This document shows positions 53,724-62,897 of a stretch of 64,000 nucleotides of DNA, in pieces. The DNA is from Photobacterium profundum (GTDB lineage Bacteria; Pseudomonadota; Gammaproteobacteria; Enterobacterales; Vibrionaceae), in assembly GCF_003026285.1 (NCBI RefSeq), contig NZ_PYOD01000002.1:186001-250000 (forward strand), in the 5' to 3' direction. Each line of letters begins with the position of its first letter. Position 1 is the first letter of the stretch. Position numbers and translations under genes: made by a program. The notes under the pieces are model-generated. The model searched no databases, had not been told where the DNA came from, and saw nothing but the letters and a program-made list of their open reading frames with translations.

Positions 53724-54459
53724 TATTTTAAAAACATCACTGGCAATCAGTGAACAAGCAGCCAATATTGCCTTAAAAGCGTTTGAACTGCGGGATGAAT
53801 ACATTCGGGAATCTAAAGGCTTACAAGATTGGGTTACTGAAGCCGACAGAAATGTAGAGGCTTTTATCAAACAATCATTAGCAACCGCTTTTCCTTCTCA
53901 TCATTTTTTAGGAGAAGAAACAGGTGGTGATCTGATCCCTCCGGGTTGGGTTATTGATCCAATAGATGGCACAACCAATTTTTTATATGGTATTGCCGAT
54001 TTTGTTATCAGCATGGCATTCGTTGATGAGAATGGCCCTGCCATTGGCATTATCTGTGCCCCCGCCCATAATCGAACAATTTACGCCGTACGTGGTGAAG
54101 GTTGTTTTGAAAACGGAAAACGCCTTAAAGTGAAAGATAATGGTGATGCTGAATTAGTGGTCGGGCTTAATTTAAATTACCAACCCGGTATACCTGAAGA
54201 CTTCGTACTAAAAACACAACGTATGATCAGCCATGGACATCAAATTCGAATGTCAGGCTCTGCGGCTTGGTCACTTACACAAGTCGCTTGTGGTGAACTT
54301 GATGGTTGTTATGTCGGTGAAGTGAATGTGTGGGATGCAATGGCTGCCCAGATTATTTGTAGCGAAACAGGCCTTGATACTGCACCTTATTTCAAACACA
54401 CTGGGCCGATCTATGCGTTTCCACCCTCTTCTTCATTAAAAAAGTTACTGATTGATTAG
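53713..54459 (+). CDS. Inositol-monophosphatase-family phosphatase
   Basis: A 248-residue Mg-dependent phosphatase: WVTEADRNVEAFI, FLGEETGG (Glu metal ligand), WVIDPIDGTTNFLYG (the DPIDGT motif), GSAAWSLTQVACGELDG and VNVWDAMAAQIIC (late WD motif). The family removes phosphate from inositol monophosphate and related sugar phosphates. In this operon it is the natural last step of inositol phosphate use. It overlaps the MBL gene by 11 bases and ends two bases before the LacI gene. Confidence 0.9.
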   Translation: MLHDILKTSLAISEQAANIALKAFELRDEYIRESKGLQDWVTEADRNVEAFIKQSLATAFPSHHFLGEETGGDLIPPGWVIDPIDGTTNFLYGIADFVISMAFVDENGPAIGIICAPAHNRTIYAVRGEGCFENGKRLKVKDNGDAELVVGLNLNYQPGIPEDFVLKTQRMISHGHQIRMSGSAAWSLTQVACGELDGCYVGEVNVWDAMAAQIICSETGLDTAPYFKHTGPIYAFPPSSSLKKLLID

Positions 54460-54460
54460 C

Positions 54461-55465
54461 ATGAAAAAAATTACTGCGTCAGATGTTGCTAGCCACCTAG
54501 GGCTCTCGCGTTCTTCCGTATCAAGAGCCTTTACTGAGGGGGCAAGCATAGCCCCTAAGCAAAAAGCCCGCATACTCGATGCGGCAAAAGAGCTGGGTTA
54601 CCAGCCCAACTTGTTTGCCCGCACATTAAGTACGCCATCACAAAAAGCTAAATCACACCTTGTGGCAATATTGGTTAGCGACTTTTCAAACCCTTATCAA
54701 TCTTACCTGTTCGAAGTGCTGTCAGCCGCACTGCAAAACAACGGTAAAATGCCAATGCTAGTCAATATCAACCGTGATACAGATCTTGATACAGCTATTC
54801 TACGGTTATCAGGTTACCAGGTAGATGGCGTTATTGCGGTAGCGGGATCACTGCCAGTTCAAAGCTTTGAGCAATGCCTCAAATTAAAATTGCCGCTAGT
54901 CACACTGGGCCGCTCCGATCCAAACCACATGATCCCATCCATTCAAACCGATAACCATCTAGCTGGTAAACTAGCCGCAAGGCACCTGCTATCCAAAGGA
55001 TTAACGCAACTCGGGTATATTATGGGAAGGGAAGACGGCGAAGCCTCAATTGCTCGTCATGCGGGCTTCCGTTCTGAGTTAAATGCAACAGGTATTAACA
55101 TCCATACAACTTTTTTTGCAGGACGCTATGGCTACAGCGCTGGGTTTGAGGTTGGGGTACGCCATAGCGAAGATATACGACGGCTACAGGGCATTTTCTG
55201 TGCCTCTGATACATTAGCATTTGGATTGATCGACAGCTGTAATCAAGTTAATGGTATCTCTATACCCGGACAACTGCATATTATCGGTTGTGATGATGTT
55301 CCGATGGCATCTTGGCAAGGGTATCAACTAACAACTATCGCTCAACCCGTTCACGCCATCGCAGAAATGGCTCTTCATTACCTAGAAACATTATGGGCTG
55401 ATAAGACCCTAGCTCCATCAGCCCCCATACGTTTACCGCCGGAATTAATGGTAAGGCGCACCTAA
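54461..55465 (+). CDS. LacI-family transcriptional regulator
   Basis: A 334-residue regulator: N-terminal HTH KKITASDVASHLGLSRSSVSRAFTEGASIAPKQKARILDAAKELGYQPN, then a periplasmic-binding-like effector domain (VAILVSDFSNPYQSYLFEVL, GFRSELNATGI, FCASDTLAFGLIDSC, IIGCDDVPMASW). It starts two bases after the phosphatase stop and probably reads through translational coupling. Probably binds the twin operators at 48654 and 48833; the inducer may be inositol or its phosphate. Confidence 0.92.
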   Translation: MKKITASDVASHLGLSRSSVSRAFTEGASIAPKQKARILDAAKELGYQPNLFARTLSTPSQKAKSHLVAILVSDFSNPYQSYLFEVLSAALQNNGKMPMLVNINRDTDLDTAILRLSGYQVDGVIAVAGSLPVQSFEQCLKLKLPLVTLGRSDPNHMIPSIQTDNHLAGKLAARHLLSKGLTQLGYIMGREDGEASIARHAGFRSELNATGINIHTTFFAGRYGYSAGFEVGVRHSEDIRRLQGIFCASDTLAFGLIDSCNQVNGISIPGQLHIIGCDDVPMASWQGYQLTTIAQPVHAIAEMALHYLETLWADKTLAPSAPIRLPPELMVRRT

Positions 55466-55823
55466 CCTATTAACTCTTGCAGCCAGTACCAAGCCCTCTA
55501 AATGGTACTGGTTACTCGGATTCAACACCAGAATTCACCGACTCATCACTTCGTCAGCCTCTATCAAGCCCTTTACTCTTCCACGCTATCAACTGCTATA
55601 ACAAACAAAGTTTTCTTACTGATTGTTAGCTTTATACATTTTCATTTTAAAAACGCCTCATACTAAGGTTAAATTTAGTTTAAACAGTAATTTCATTTGT
55701 TTGAATATTCTTAACCCCTACGCAACGTTAACATCTCCCCGCTCAATTTAACTCTCAGCTCATAGAGTTAAACCCACAATAATAATGCAATATTCCGTCA
55801 ATCAGCCTGACGGGGAGGAAATC
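55466..55823. other. Intergenic region, LacI gene to cydA
   Basis: A CCAGTACCA/TGGTACTGG hairpin (55483-55491 with 55503-55511) may end the upstream operon. Further on, GTTAA (55668) and GTTTAA (55678) are repeated at about a 10-bp phase, weakly like an ArcA box, which would fit the oxygen-regulated cyd genes. No gene seen. Confidence 0.3.
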
Positions 55824-57419
55824 ATGCTTACTGAAGTAGCTGAACTATCACGATTACAGTTTGCGACAACCGCACTGTTTCACTTTTTATTCGTACCTTT
55901 AACCATAGGGTTAGTATGCCTGCTGGCAGTGATGGAATCACTGTATGTAATAACCAATCAGCAAATCTATAAAGACATGACCAAGTTTTGGGGGAAATTG
56001 TTTGGCATTAACTTTGCCATCGGTGTTGCAACCGGTTTAACAATGGAGTTTCAGTTTGGTACTAACTGGGCTTATTATTCCCACTACGTGGGTGATATTT
56101 TTGGCGCCCCTCTTGCCATTGAAGCACTCATGGCTTTCTTCTTAGAATCAACCTTAGTGGGTTTATTTTTCTTTGGCTGGGATCGCTTATCTAAACGCCA
56201 ACATTTAGCGGTCACTTGGTTAACAGCCTTAGGCTCAAACTTCTCAGGGTTGTGGATTTTAATGGCTAATGGCTGGATGCAAAATCCTGTCGGCGCTGAA
56301 TTCAACTTTGAAACCATGCGTATGGAAATGGTGGATTTCGCAGAAGTTGTTTTCAACCCTGTCACTCAAGTGAAGTTCTTACATACTATTTCTGCCGGGT
56401 ATACCACTGGTGCTATCTTTATTATGGGGATCAGTGCTTACTACCTTTTAAAAGGACGAGATGTTACTTTCGCTCGTCGATCATTCGCCGTAGCATCTGC
56501 ATTTGGATTAATCGCAATTCTAGCCACTCTAATGCTGGGTGACGAATCAGGTTATGAACTTGGGGATGTACAACAAACCAAGCTAGCTGCAATTGAAGCA
56601 GAATGGCATACCGAAGAAGCACCCGCTTCATTCACCTTATTTGGCTTTCCTAATCAAGACACCATGGAAACAGATTTCGCCATTAAAATCCCTTATGTGA
56701 TGGGTATCATCGCAACCCGCTCACTAGATGAAGAAGTTAGCGGGATTGATGATCTAATGGATAAGAGTGAAGTGCGAATTCGTAACGGAATGGTAGCCTA
56801 TGGGCTGCTTAAGAAATTACGAGATGGTGAAAAAACGCCTGAAAACTTGGCGGCATTTGACGCTGTGAAAAAAGACTTAGGCTACGGGCTACTATTGAAA
56901 ACGTACACCGACAATGTCGTTGATGCCACAGAAGCACAAATCCAGCAAGCCACCAAAGACACCATTCCCGAAGTAGCGCCTATCTTTTGGAGCTTCCGTA
57001 TTATGGTTGCCTGTGGTGTGATTATGATGTTCCTCTTCATCATGGCACTTTGGTATAGCTGCCGTCGCACACTCACCCAGAAACGATGGTTGTTACGTTT
57101 ATCACTTTATTCAATGCCCCTACCATGGATTGCCTGTGAGGCAGGTTGGGTTGTTGCTGAATTTGGTCGCCAACCTTGGGCTGTTGGTGAGATTCTACCC
57201 GTTAACATGGCTGCATCACAGCTTGAACCAAGTCAGATTATATTCTCAATGGGTATGGTTTACGCCTTGTATACCCTCTTCTTTATTCTCGAGTCATTCT
57301 TAATGTTACGCTTCGCGCGTAAAGGACCAAGTGCAATAAAAACAGGTCGTTACCATTTTGAAAAACCAGCTAACGCACCACAACAAGTATGCTCAAACAA
57401 TAAGGAACAGCCATTATGA
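55824..57419 (+). CDS. cydA: Cytochrome bd-I ubiquinol oxidase subunit I CydA
   Basis: A 531-residue inner-membrane subunit very close to E. coli Cyd[25 protein letters not shown] (His heme ligand), [28 protein letters not shown], the quinol-binding Q-loop with [22 protein letters not shown] and the long-Q-loop motif [11 protein letters not shown], and [12 protein letters not shown]. It reduces oxygen with high affinity. ATG 55824 with GGGGAGGAAATC; an upstream in-frame ATG (55785) would add a non-homologous 13 residues. Confidence 0.96.
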   Translation: MLTEVAELSRLQFATTALFHFLFVPLTIGLVCLLAVMESLYVITNQQIYKDMTKFWGKLFGINFAIGVATGLTMEFQFGTNWAYYSHYVGDIFGAPLAIEALMAFFLESTLVGLFFFGWDRLSKRQHLAVTWLTALGSNFSGLWILMANGWMQNPVGAEFNFETMRMEMVDFAEVVFNPVTQVKFLHTISAGYTTGAIFIMGISAYYLLKGRDVTFARRSFAVASAFGLIAILATLMLGDESGYELGDVQQTKLAAIEAEWHTEEAPASFTLFGFPNQDTMETDFAIKIPYVMGIIATRSLDEEVSGIDDLMDKSEVRIRNGMVAYGLLKKLRDGEKTPENLAAFDAVKKDLGYGLLLKTYTDNVVDATEAQIQQATKDTIPEVAPIFWSFRIMVACGVIMMFLFIMALWYSCRRTLTQKRWLLRLSLYSMPLPWIACEAGWVVAEFGRQPWAVGEILPVNMAASQLEPSQIIFSMGMVYALYTLFFILESFLMLRFARKGPSAIKTGRYHFEKPANAPQQVCSNNKEQPL

Positions 57420-58552
57420 TCGACTATGAAACACTTCGATTGATAGCGTGGGCTGTGATCGGGCTACTGCTAATTGGGTTTGCCATTACAGATGGCTTTG
57501 ATATGGGGGTTACGGCTCTTCTTCCTATCTTAGGAAAAACAGAGAATGACCGTCGTATAATGATTAATTCAGTGGCTCCCCACTGGGACGGTAACCAAGT
57601 TTGGTTAGTCACAGCAGGTGGCGCACTGTTTGCTGTTTGGCCATTAGCATACGCCGTGTCTTTTTCAGGCTTTTACGCAGCAATGTTACTGGCTCTTGCT
57701 TCATTGTGGTTGCGCCCATTAGGGTTTGACTACCGCTCAAAAATAGATCAACCACAATGGCGTAATACTTGTGATATCGCCTTGTGCCTAGGCGGGGTGT
57801 TACCCACTGTTATTTTTGGTGTTGCTTTTGGTAACTTGCTACAAGGAATTCCTTTCGAATTGGATGAATTTCTCATCACATCATACAAAGGTAGCTTCTT
57901 TGGGCTACTCAATCCCTTTGCACTGTTATGCGGCTTGATTAGCCTCAGTATGATACTGACCCAAGGTACCACATGGTTGCAAATGAAAACGACCGAAGCT
58001 CTACACCAGCGTGTATGTACCTTCAGTCAAGTTTCAGCACTGGTAACAAGTGTCTTATTTGTGCTGGCTGGTATATGGGCATACAACTTAAACGGTTATG
58101 TCATCAACAGCGCGATCGTAACCGATGCTGCCTCGAACCCTCTTAATAAGAGTGTCAGCATTGTCGCGCATGGCTTGTTCAGAAATTTCCAGCAATACCA
58201 TGTGTTATGGACTATTCCCGCAATTGCCGCTATAGCCCCACTATTAACAACCCTATCAGCAAGAGCTAAGCGAGATGGCTTCGCTTTCTTGATGTCTAGC
58301 TTAACGGTTACCTGCATTATTTTAACGGCAGGGATTACGTTATTTCCATTTATCATTCCATCAAGTCTAAATCCGTCACAGAGCCTGACGATTTGGGATT
58401 CAAGCTCTAGTGAAAAAACGCTTGGTATTGTCATCGCCATTTCACTGGTCATGGTACCTATTATTCTCGGGTATACCTTGTGGTGTTACCGCAAAATGTT
58501 CGGTCGTTTGGATACTCAATACATCGAAAACAACAAAACAAGTCTGTACTAA
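57416..58552 (+). CDS. cydB: Cytochrome bd-I ubiquinol oxidase subunit II CydB
   Basis: A 378-residue membrane subunit: [73 protein letters not shown] and [14 protein letters not shown] are standard CydB blocks. It overlaps cydA by four bases. Confidence 0.96.
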   Translation: MIDYETLRLIAWAVIGLLLIGFAITDGFDMGVTALLPILGKTENDRRIMINSVAPHWDGNQVWLVTAGGALFAVWPLAYAVSFSGFYAAMLLALASLWLRPLGFDYRSKIDQPQWRNTCDIALCLGGVLPTVIFGVAFGNLLQGIPFELDEFLITSYKGSFFGLLNPFALLCGLISLSMILTQGTTWLQMKTTEALHQRVCTFSQVSALVTSVLFVLAGIWAYNLNGYVINSAIVTDAASNPLNKSVSIVAHGLFRNFQQYHVLWTIPAIAAIAPLLTTLSARAKRDGFAFLMSSLTVTCIILTAGITLFPFIIPSSLNPSQSLTIWDSSSSEKTLGIVIAISLVMVPIILGYTLWCYRKMFGRLDTQYIENNKTSLY

Positions 58553-58565
58553 GGAGATATTAACG

Positions 58566-58676
58566 ATGTGGTATTTAGTTTGGATACTGGGTGTTTGCGT
58601 TGCTTGCTCATTTGGCATCATCAATGCCGTTCGATTAGCCCATAAAGAGCAATCTTGGCTCGATACTAATGAGTGA
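58566..58676 (+). CDS. cydX: Cytochrome bd-I small subunit CydX
   Basis: A 36-residue single-helix protein (MWYLVWILGVCVACSFGIIN, then AVRLAHKEQSW), close in length and sequence to E. coli CydX (37 residues, MWYFAWILGTLLACSFG), which is needed for a stable oxidase. AAGGAGATATTAACG precedes the ATG; it begins 13 bases after cydB and overlaps ybgE by eight bases. Confidence 0.94.
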   Translation: MWYLVWILGVCVACSFGIINAVRLAHKEQSWLDTNE

Positions 58677-58962
58677 ATGGTCGCAATTTAATCGCGTCCT
58701 GCAACAACGATGGTGTCGCATGTTATCACTTTGCCTAGCATCCATCTGCATTGGCAATGTTATGTGGAATCCAACTTACTTGGTTTCACATATTGATGGC
58801 TTCAGCAACCTAACAGTCATAACACTGCTGTGGGCAAGTTGTGGCGGCGTTGTTCATGGTGTCGGATATCGCCCACGTTCAGTACTAGGACAAGTATTTG
58901 TTTTTGTACCCGTAATATGGTTCTTTTTTGCGAATATACTCATTCGTTTTAACTGGGGCTAA
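58669..58962 (+). CDS. ybgE: Cyd operon membrane protein YbgE
   Basis: A 97-residue protein with three hydrophobic segments, ending GYRPRSVLGQVFVFVPVIWFFFANIL. The position after cydX and the pattern HGVGYRPR match YbgE, a small membrane protein of unknown function in cyd operons. Confidence 0.85.
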   Translation: MSEWSQFNRVLQQRWCRMLSLCLASICIGNVMWNPTYLVSHIDGFSNLTVITLLWASCGGVVHGVGYRPRSVLGQVFVFVPVIWFFFANILIRFNWG

Positions 58963-59001
58963 TACGCAATAAGTTAATGTGAACATTAATGATACGTTAA
59001 T

Positions 59002-59036
59002 AAAACTCGCCTCTACAGGGCGAGTTTTTTATTTTT
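59002..59036 (+). terminator. Rho-independent terminator of the cyd operon
   Basis: AAAACTCGCC/GGCGAGTTTT stem (59002-59028) followed by T-rich sequence. Confidence 0.9.
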
Positions 59037-59166
59037 AACACCTTATTCACACCAACAAAGCCATGTCCCATCATGCTTTACGAGCAATATTAAGCAACTC
59101 TTAACATCATGTTAATAACAATCAAATATATTTAACCAGCCTTATCTTTTAATGTGACTGCATGTT

Positions 59167-59180
59167 TTGACCCACATCAA
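59167..59180 (+). promoter_or_regulatory. Possible FNR-type site upstream of the MNIO operon
   Basis: TTGACCCACATCAA matches TTGAT-N4-ATCAA at nine of ten positions, 68 bases before the first gene of the operon. Confidence 0.4.
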
Positions 59181-59247
59181 TAAAACTGCATTTATTGTTT
59201 CGTGATTCAGTCAAAACCTCACTCTTGTTATAGAAAGGTAATGTGCT

Positions 59248-60204
59248 ATGAAATACCGACTAAAAACATTATTACTTGCGACTGGTCTATCAGTCGCTTC
59301 AAGTATGTCTTACGCCATTCCATTGAAACCTGTTGATACTGATTTCACATTACAGCTGCTCGGCTCGGGCGGTCCTATTTCCGATGATGCACGTGCATCG
59401 TCTGGCGAAGTCATTTGGTGGAAAGGAAAATCAAAAATATTAATCGATGCAGGTGCTGGCGTATTTCTACGTTTTGGTCAGTCAGGCTCTCGCATGGAGG
59501 AACTCGATTTTCTAGGCGTAACCCATTTTCATACCGACCATGTCACTGACCTGCCGGCTTTATTAAAAGGAGGCTACTTCTTTAACCGTACATCAACATT
59601 GGCAATTGCAGGACCAACAGGGCATCAACCTTTCCCTAGTCTAACTGCTTATATGGATGCTTTATTCAATCATGACAAGGGCGCATATGCCTACCTTAAC
59701 GGTATTTACGATGGTAGCGACGGACTGTTCCCTGTCTCGCTACAAGATGTTGATTATCAAAAAGTAACATCTACCAAAGTATACGAAGATGACGGCCTAA
59801 CCATTTACGCCAAAGACATTCCACATGGTGACGTGCCAACTGTCGCCTACCGCGTTGAGTCTGACAAAGGGGTTATGGTGATTTCTGCAGATCAAAACGG
59901 TCGTGATAAAAGCTTCATCGATTTTGCCAAAGGGGCCGATATTTTAGTGATGCCAATGGCTATCGATGAAAATGCCGATGAGATTTCTAGCTTCATGCAC
60001 GCTACTCCGTCAGCAGTAGGAAAAATAGCCCAAGCAGTCAATCCCAAAATGTTGGTATTGAGTCACTGGATGGGTAAAGGGCTTGTCATGAAAGATGAAT
60101 CAATCGATATCATCAAAAAATACTACAGCGGCCCAGTCTACGCAGGTCGCGATCTTTCAAGCTATCCAATGAGTGCCATTAAGGAGCAAAGCAATGAACA
60201 ATAA
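59248..60204 (+). CDS. Secreted metallo-beta-lactamase-fold hydrolase, first gene of the MNIO operon
   Basis: A 318-residue protein with a signal peptide (TLLLATGLSVASSMSYA) and an MBL fold: LLGSGGPISDDARASSGEVIWWKGKSKILIDAGAG, metal motif THFHTDHVTDL, DIPHGDVPTVAYRVESD, VISADQNG and VLSHWMG. It resembles the RNase Z/arylsulfatase-like MBL group; substrate unknown. Its last 11 bases overlap the precursor peptide gene, and AAGGAG inside its end serves that gene, so expression is coupled. This neighbour is not among the core bufferin/Hvf genes. Confidence 0.85.
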   Translation: MKYRLKTLLLATGLSVASSMSYAIPLKPVDTDFTLQLLGSGGPISDDARASSGEVIWWKGKSKILIDAGAGVFLRFGQSGSRMEELDFLGVTHFHTDHVTDLPALLKGGYFFNRTSTLAIAGPTGHQPFPSLTAYMDALFNHDKGAYAYLNGIYDGSDGLFPVSLQDVDYQKVTSTKVYEDDGLTIYAKDIPHGDVPTVAYRVESDKGVMVISADQNGRDKSFIDFAKGADILVMPMAIDENADEISSFMHATPSAVGKIAQAVNPKMLVLSHWMGKGLVMKDESIDIIKKYYSGPVYAGRDLSSYPMSAIKEQSNEQ

Positions 60205-60502
60205 AATAGTACTTTCAATCGCAATGACATCAGTATTGGCACTAGGCAGCGGCATCGTACAGGCTGCGACACAAGATACGCCGCCAGTGGCAAAAGAAGC
60301 CAGTAGCAACAATGGCGGAAAATGTGCCAGTGGCAAGTGCGGTACTGAAAAAATCTTTGCAAAAATTGAGTTGAATACAGATCCACAAGACAAGCTTGTA
60401 CGTGCACGAGACGGTAAGTGTGGTCAATCAGGTCAAGGAATTAACGCACCAGCAACAGTCGCGCAACCAGGAAAATGTGCAGGTGGGCTATGCGGACAAT
60501 AA
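60194..60502 (+). CDS. hvfA: Cys-rich exported precursor peptide (HvfA/bufferin-like RiPP substrate)
   Basis: A 102-residue peptide: signal sequence MNNKIVLSIAMTSVLALGSG to A24/25, then a hydrophilic mature part of about 77 residues with five cysteines in variants of a GKCG motif: GGKCA (Cys44), SGKCG (Cys49), DGKCG (Cys76), PGKCA (Cys95) and GGLCG (Cys100). HvfA-type peptides carry EGKCG motifs whose Cys is turned into copper-binding oxazolone/thioamide groups by MNIO enzymes; the motif here is close, not identical. A DUF692 MNIO gene overlaps its end. ATG 60194 has AAGGAG 7 bases ahead. Confidence 0.8.
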   Translation: MNNKIVLSIAMTSVLALGSGIVQAATQDTPPVAKEASSNNGGKCASGKCGTEKIFAKIELNTDPQDKLVRARDGKCGQSGQGINAPATVAQPGKCAGGLCGQ

Positions 60503-61332
60503 GCCCATCAAGCAAAGGGATTGGCTTACGCAGCGAGCACATTGATGTGCTATGTCAACAGCCAGCACTCGAGGATATTAACTTTCTCGAGTTAGCACCA
60601 GAAAACTGGATGAACATGGGGGGAACCAAACGGGAAGCATTAGAGTGTGTTGCTGATAAATACCCTTTAGTGGCACACGGGCTGAGTTTATCCATTGGTG
60701 ATGTACAACCACTAAATATCGAATTCGTTAAGCAAGTTGGTAAGTTTTTAGACCGCTACAACATCGATATCTATAGCGAGCACCTAAGCTTTTCTCGTGA
60801 CCAGCAAGGCTATCTTTACGAATTATTACCGATACCAAGGCACAAAGAGAATATTGCGTTTTTATCGGATCGGATCAATGCCGTACAAGATATATTGCAA
60901 CGCCCATTAGTACTTGAAAATATTTCGTATTATCACGAGTACCAAGGTGATATTCCTGAATCTGAGTTCTTTTCACTCTTGGTAGAAAAAACACAGTGTG
61001 AGTTATTACTCGATATTAATAACGCTTATGTCAACGCCACCAATCATGGCTATGACGCTTTGGCAATGATTAAGAGCTTACCATCTGATGCTATTCGCTA
61101 TTTCCATATCGCAGGGCATTTAAAAGAAGATGATAACTTTTTACTCGATACCCATGGTAAAGACGTTTCTCACGATGTGATTCAATTTGCCAAAGACGTA
61201 TTTGATTATCACGGTGCACGACCTTTGTTATTAGAGCGCGATCACTTCGTGCCTTCTCTCGAATGTATGACCGAAGAATTACATCATATTCACGATTGTG
61301 TGATGGCATCAACCCCCATCGTACATAGGTAG
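60490..61332 (+). CDS. hvfB: DUF692 multinuclear non-heme iron oxidase (MNIO; BufB/HvfB-like)
   Basis: A 280-residue TIM-barrel enzyme with the DUF692 metal and substrate residues: KGIGLRSEHI, ELAPENWM, VAHGLSLSIG, YSEHLSFSR, LVLENISYYHEY, LLLDINNAYVNATNHG, FHIAGHL, LDTHGKDV and LLLERDH. MNIO enzymes oxidise Cys (or Asp) in peptides with Fe and O2. Here the substrate should be the Cys-rich peptide just before it. Starts inside the precursor gene (12 bases overlap if ATG 60490; ATG 60475 is also possible). Confidence 0.92.
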   Translation: MRTISPSSKGIGLRSEHIDVLCQQPALEDINFLELAPENWMNMGGTKREALECVADKYPLVAHGLSLSIGDVQPLNIEFVKQVGKFLDRYNIDIYSEHLSFSRDQQGYLYELLPIPRHKENIAFLSDRINAVQDILQRPLVLENISYYHEYQGDIPESEFFSLLVEKTQCELLLDINNAYVNATNHGYDALAMIKSLPSDAIRYFHIAGHLKEDDNFLLDTHGKDVSHDVIQFAKDVFDYHGARPLLLERDHFVPSLECMTEELHHIHDCVMASTPIVHR

Positions 61333-61338
61333 GCTTAT

Positions 61339-62124
61339 ATGCAACGTCCACCCAAAAATATGCAGGATCTAACCCAAGCCTTTGCTGATGGTGTGCGTCA
61401 TACCAGCATAGAGCAAGCGCGCAGTATCACGCGATATCATGAATTTGTAAGAGATAATGTACGCAGTGTGATTACACATACGTTTCCGATGTTCAGTCAG
61501 CAACTGCCAAAGCAAACCATTGATCATTGGGTTAATGAGTTTCTATTACAAAGTCAGGCTATAGAGCCCGAGTTCCATCATATCGCCACCGAGTTTGTTC
61601 GATTTATACAAACACACAGTAACCTATTGCCAGCAAAGGTTGTCAGTGTTTTGGAATATGAATGGGTACTTTTCAACGCAGAAATCAATCCAGAGATCGT
61701 CACATTGCCGGTAAAACACCAGCCGGAGACTGTCACTTTTGAATCGTTATCTCGTTGTACTTTGCAGTTAAATCCAACGCTGCAACTGATCGAAGTACCT
61801 TTTCATGTTGAAAACAATGCAATTCAATTTATTGATGAAAATGAACCGTCGCAAGCTTATGCCGTTTACCGTAACACCACGCATCAAGTGTTATCACAAC
61901 CGCTGGGTATGCGCGACCGGATAGTGCTTAACCCTTTGTGCCAGCACGGTGCTATCACCTTTGAAGCCTTAGCTGACACCGTTAGTGCATATATGCCTGC
62001 TCGCGACGTAAGTACTTGGGTTCTGCATTTTAATCATACAAACCTTATATGGATCGACAAAGTCTCAAACGTAGATTCAGACTTTGCAACTTCCAACCAC
62101 TATTTATCAGGAGATCTCTCATGA
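61339..62124 (+). CDS. hvfC: DUF2063 partner protein (BufC/HvfC-like)
   Basis: A 261-residue protein with a DUF2063 N-terminus (MQDLTQAFADGVRH, ITRYHEFVRDNVRSVITHTFPMFSQQL) and C-terminal half ending in a winged-helix-like region (ARDVSTWVLHFNHTNLIWI). In known systems this protein brings the precursor to the MNIO enzyme. It follows the MNIO gene by six bases and overlaps the DoxX gene by four (ATGA). Confidence 0.88.
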   Translation: MQRPPKNMQDLTQAFADGVRHTSIEQARSITRYHEFVRDNVRSVITHTFPMFSQQLPKQTIDHWVNEFLLQSQAIEPEFHHIATEFVRFIQTHSNLLPAKVVSVLEYEWVLFNAEINPEIVTLPVKHQPETVTFESLSRCTLQLNPTLQLIEVPFHVENNAIQFIDENEPSQAYAVYRNTTHQVLSQPLGMRDRIVLNPLCQHGAITFEALADTVSAYMPARDVSTWVLHFNHTNLIWIDKVSNVDSDFATSNHYLSGDLS

Positions 62125-62705
62125 TCCAAACAATTGTCTCTTTTTTCGACAACATCTTCGAAAAATGTAAACGTCTTGATTTTCTAGCCCTACTGGCAGT
62201 TCGCCTATTCTTGCTACCTGTTATCTATGAAGGTGCTCACTCAAAAGTGATGGGGTTCAGTGGCACAGTCGCATTCTTTGCTTCACCACAAGCAGAGGGA
62301 GGGTTAAACCTACCCTTTCCTGAACTATTTGCATTCCTTGCGACGGCAACAGAAGTGCTAGGGCTTATCTGTATTGCATTGGGGCTGTTTACTCGTTTAA
62401 TTTCGATCCCAATGATGGTAGTGATGAGTGTCGCAAGTGCCATGGTGCACTGGAGTCACGGTTGGTTATCCATCGCGTCAAATGACATGGAATCTGCAAT
62501 ACGTTTTAAAGGTTTCATTACATGGTTAGCTGAAAACTTTCCAGGACGATATAACTACATTACAGAACTGGGTGACCCTGTAATACTGAATAATGGTATG
62601 GAATTCTCTATCACCTACTTTGTGATGCTATTGGTCTTGTTCTTCTTCGGTGGTGGTCGCTATGTAAGTGCTGACTATTGGTTACGAAAAATCATTAAGA
62701 AATAA
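62121..62705 (+). CDS. DoxX-family membrane protein
   Basis: A 194-residue protein with four hydrophobic helices: LLAVRLFLLPVIYEGAHSKVMGF, FPELFAFLATATEVLGLICIALGLFTRLISIPMMVVMSVASAMVHW and YFVMLLVLFFFGGGRYVSADYWL, the DoxX pattern. DoxX proteins are the usual fourth member of bufferin and Hvf operons. AGGAG precedes the ATG. Last gene before a terminator. Confidence 0.9.
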   Translation: MIQTIVSFFDNIFEKCKRLDFLALLAVRLFLLPVIYEGAHSKVMGFSGTVAFFASPQAEGGLNLPFPELFAFLATATEVLGLICIALGLFTRLISIPMMVVMSVASAMVHWSHGWLSIASNDMESAIRFKGFITWLAENFPGRYNYITELGDPVILNNGMEFSITYFVMLLVLFFFGGGRYVSADYWLRKIIKK

Positions 62706-62752
62706 CAAAGATTAACCGTCTAACTTACCTTAAATAAGTGAACGGTATTAGA

Positions 62753-62815
62753 AAGCCAGCTAGTTTTTATCTCTTTCTCGTAAAAGAATATAAAAACGAG
62801 CTGGCTTTTTCATTA
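62753..62815 (+). terminator. Terminator of the MNIO operon
   Basis: AAAGCCAGCTAGTTTTTAT pairs with ATAAAAACGAGCTGGCTTT (one mismatch), followed by TTCATT; the left arm starts at 62753. Confidence 0.75.
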
Positions 62816-62864
62816 CAGATAAATGTTAGAAATAAAGAGATACACATAGTTACATTTCACAACA

Positions 62865-62897
62865 CCGTAACAAAACAGTAAAATAGCCGTCATAAAA
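62865..62897 (+). promoter_or_regulatory. Three tandem Pho-box units before phoX
   Basis: Three adjacent 11-bp units: CCGTAACAAAA (62865-62875), CAGTAAAATAG (62876-62886), CCGTCATAAAA (62887-62897). The 11-bp period and the CxGT.A..AAA form fit PhoB direct repeats. They lie 52-84 bases before the phoX start. Confidence 0.6.
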
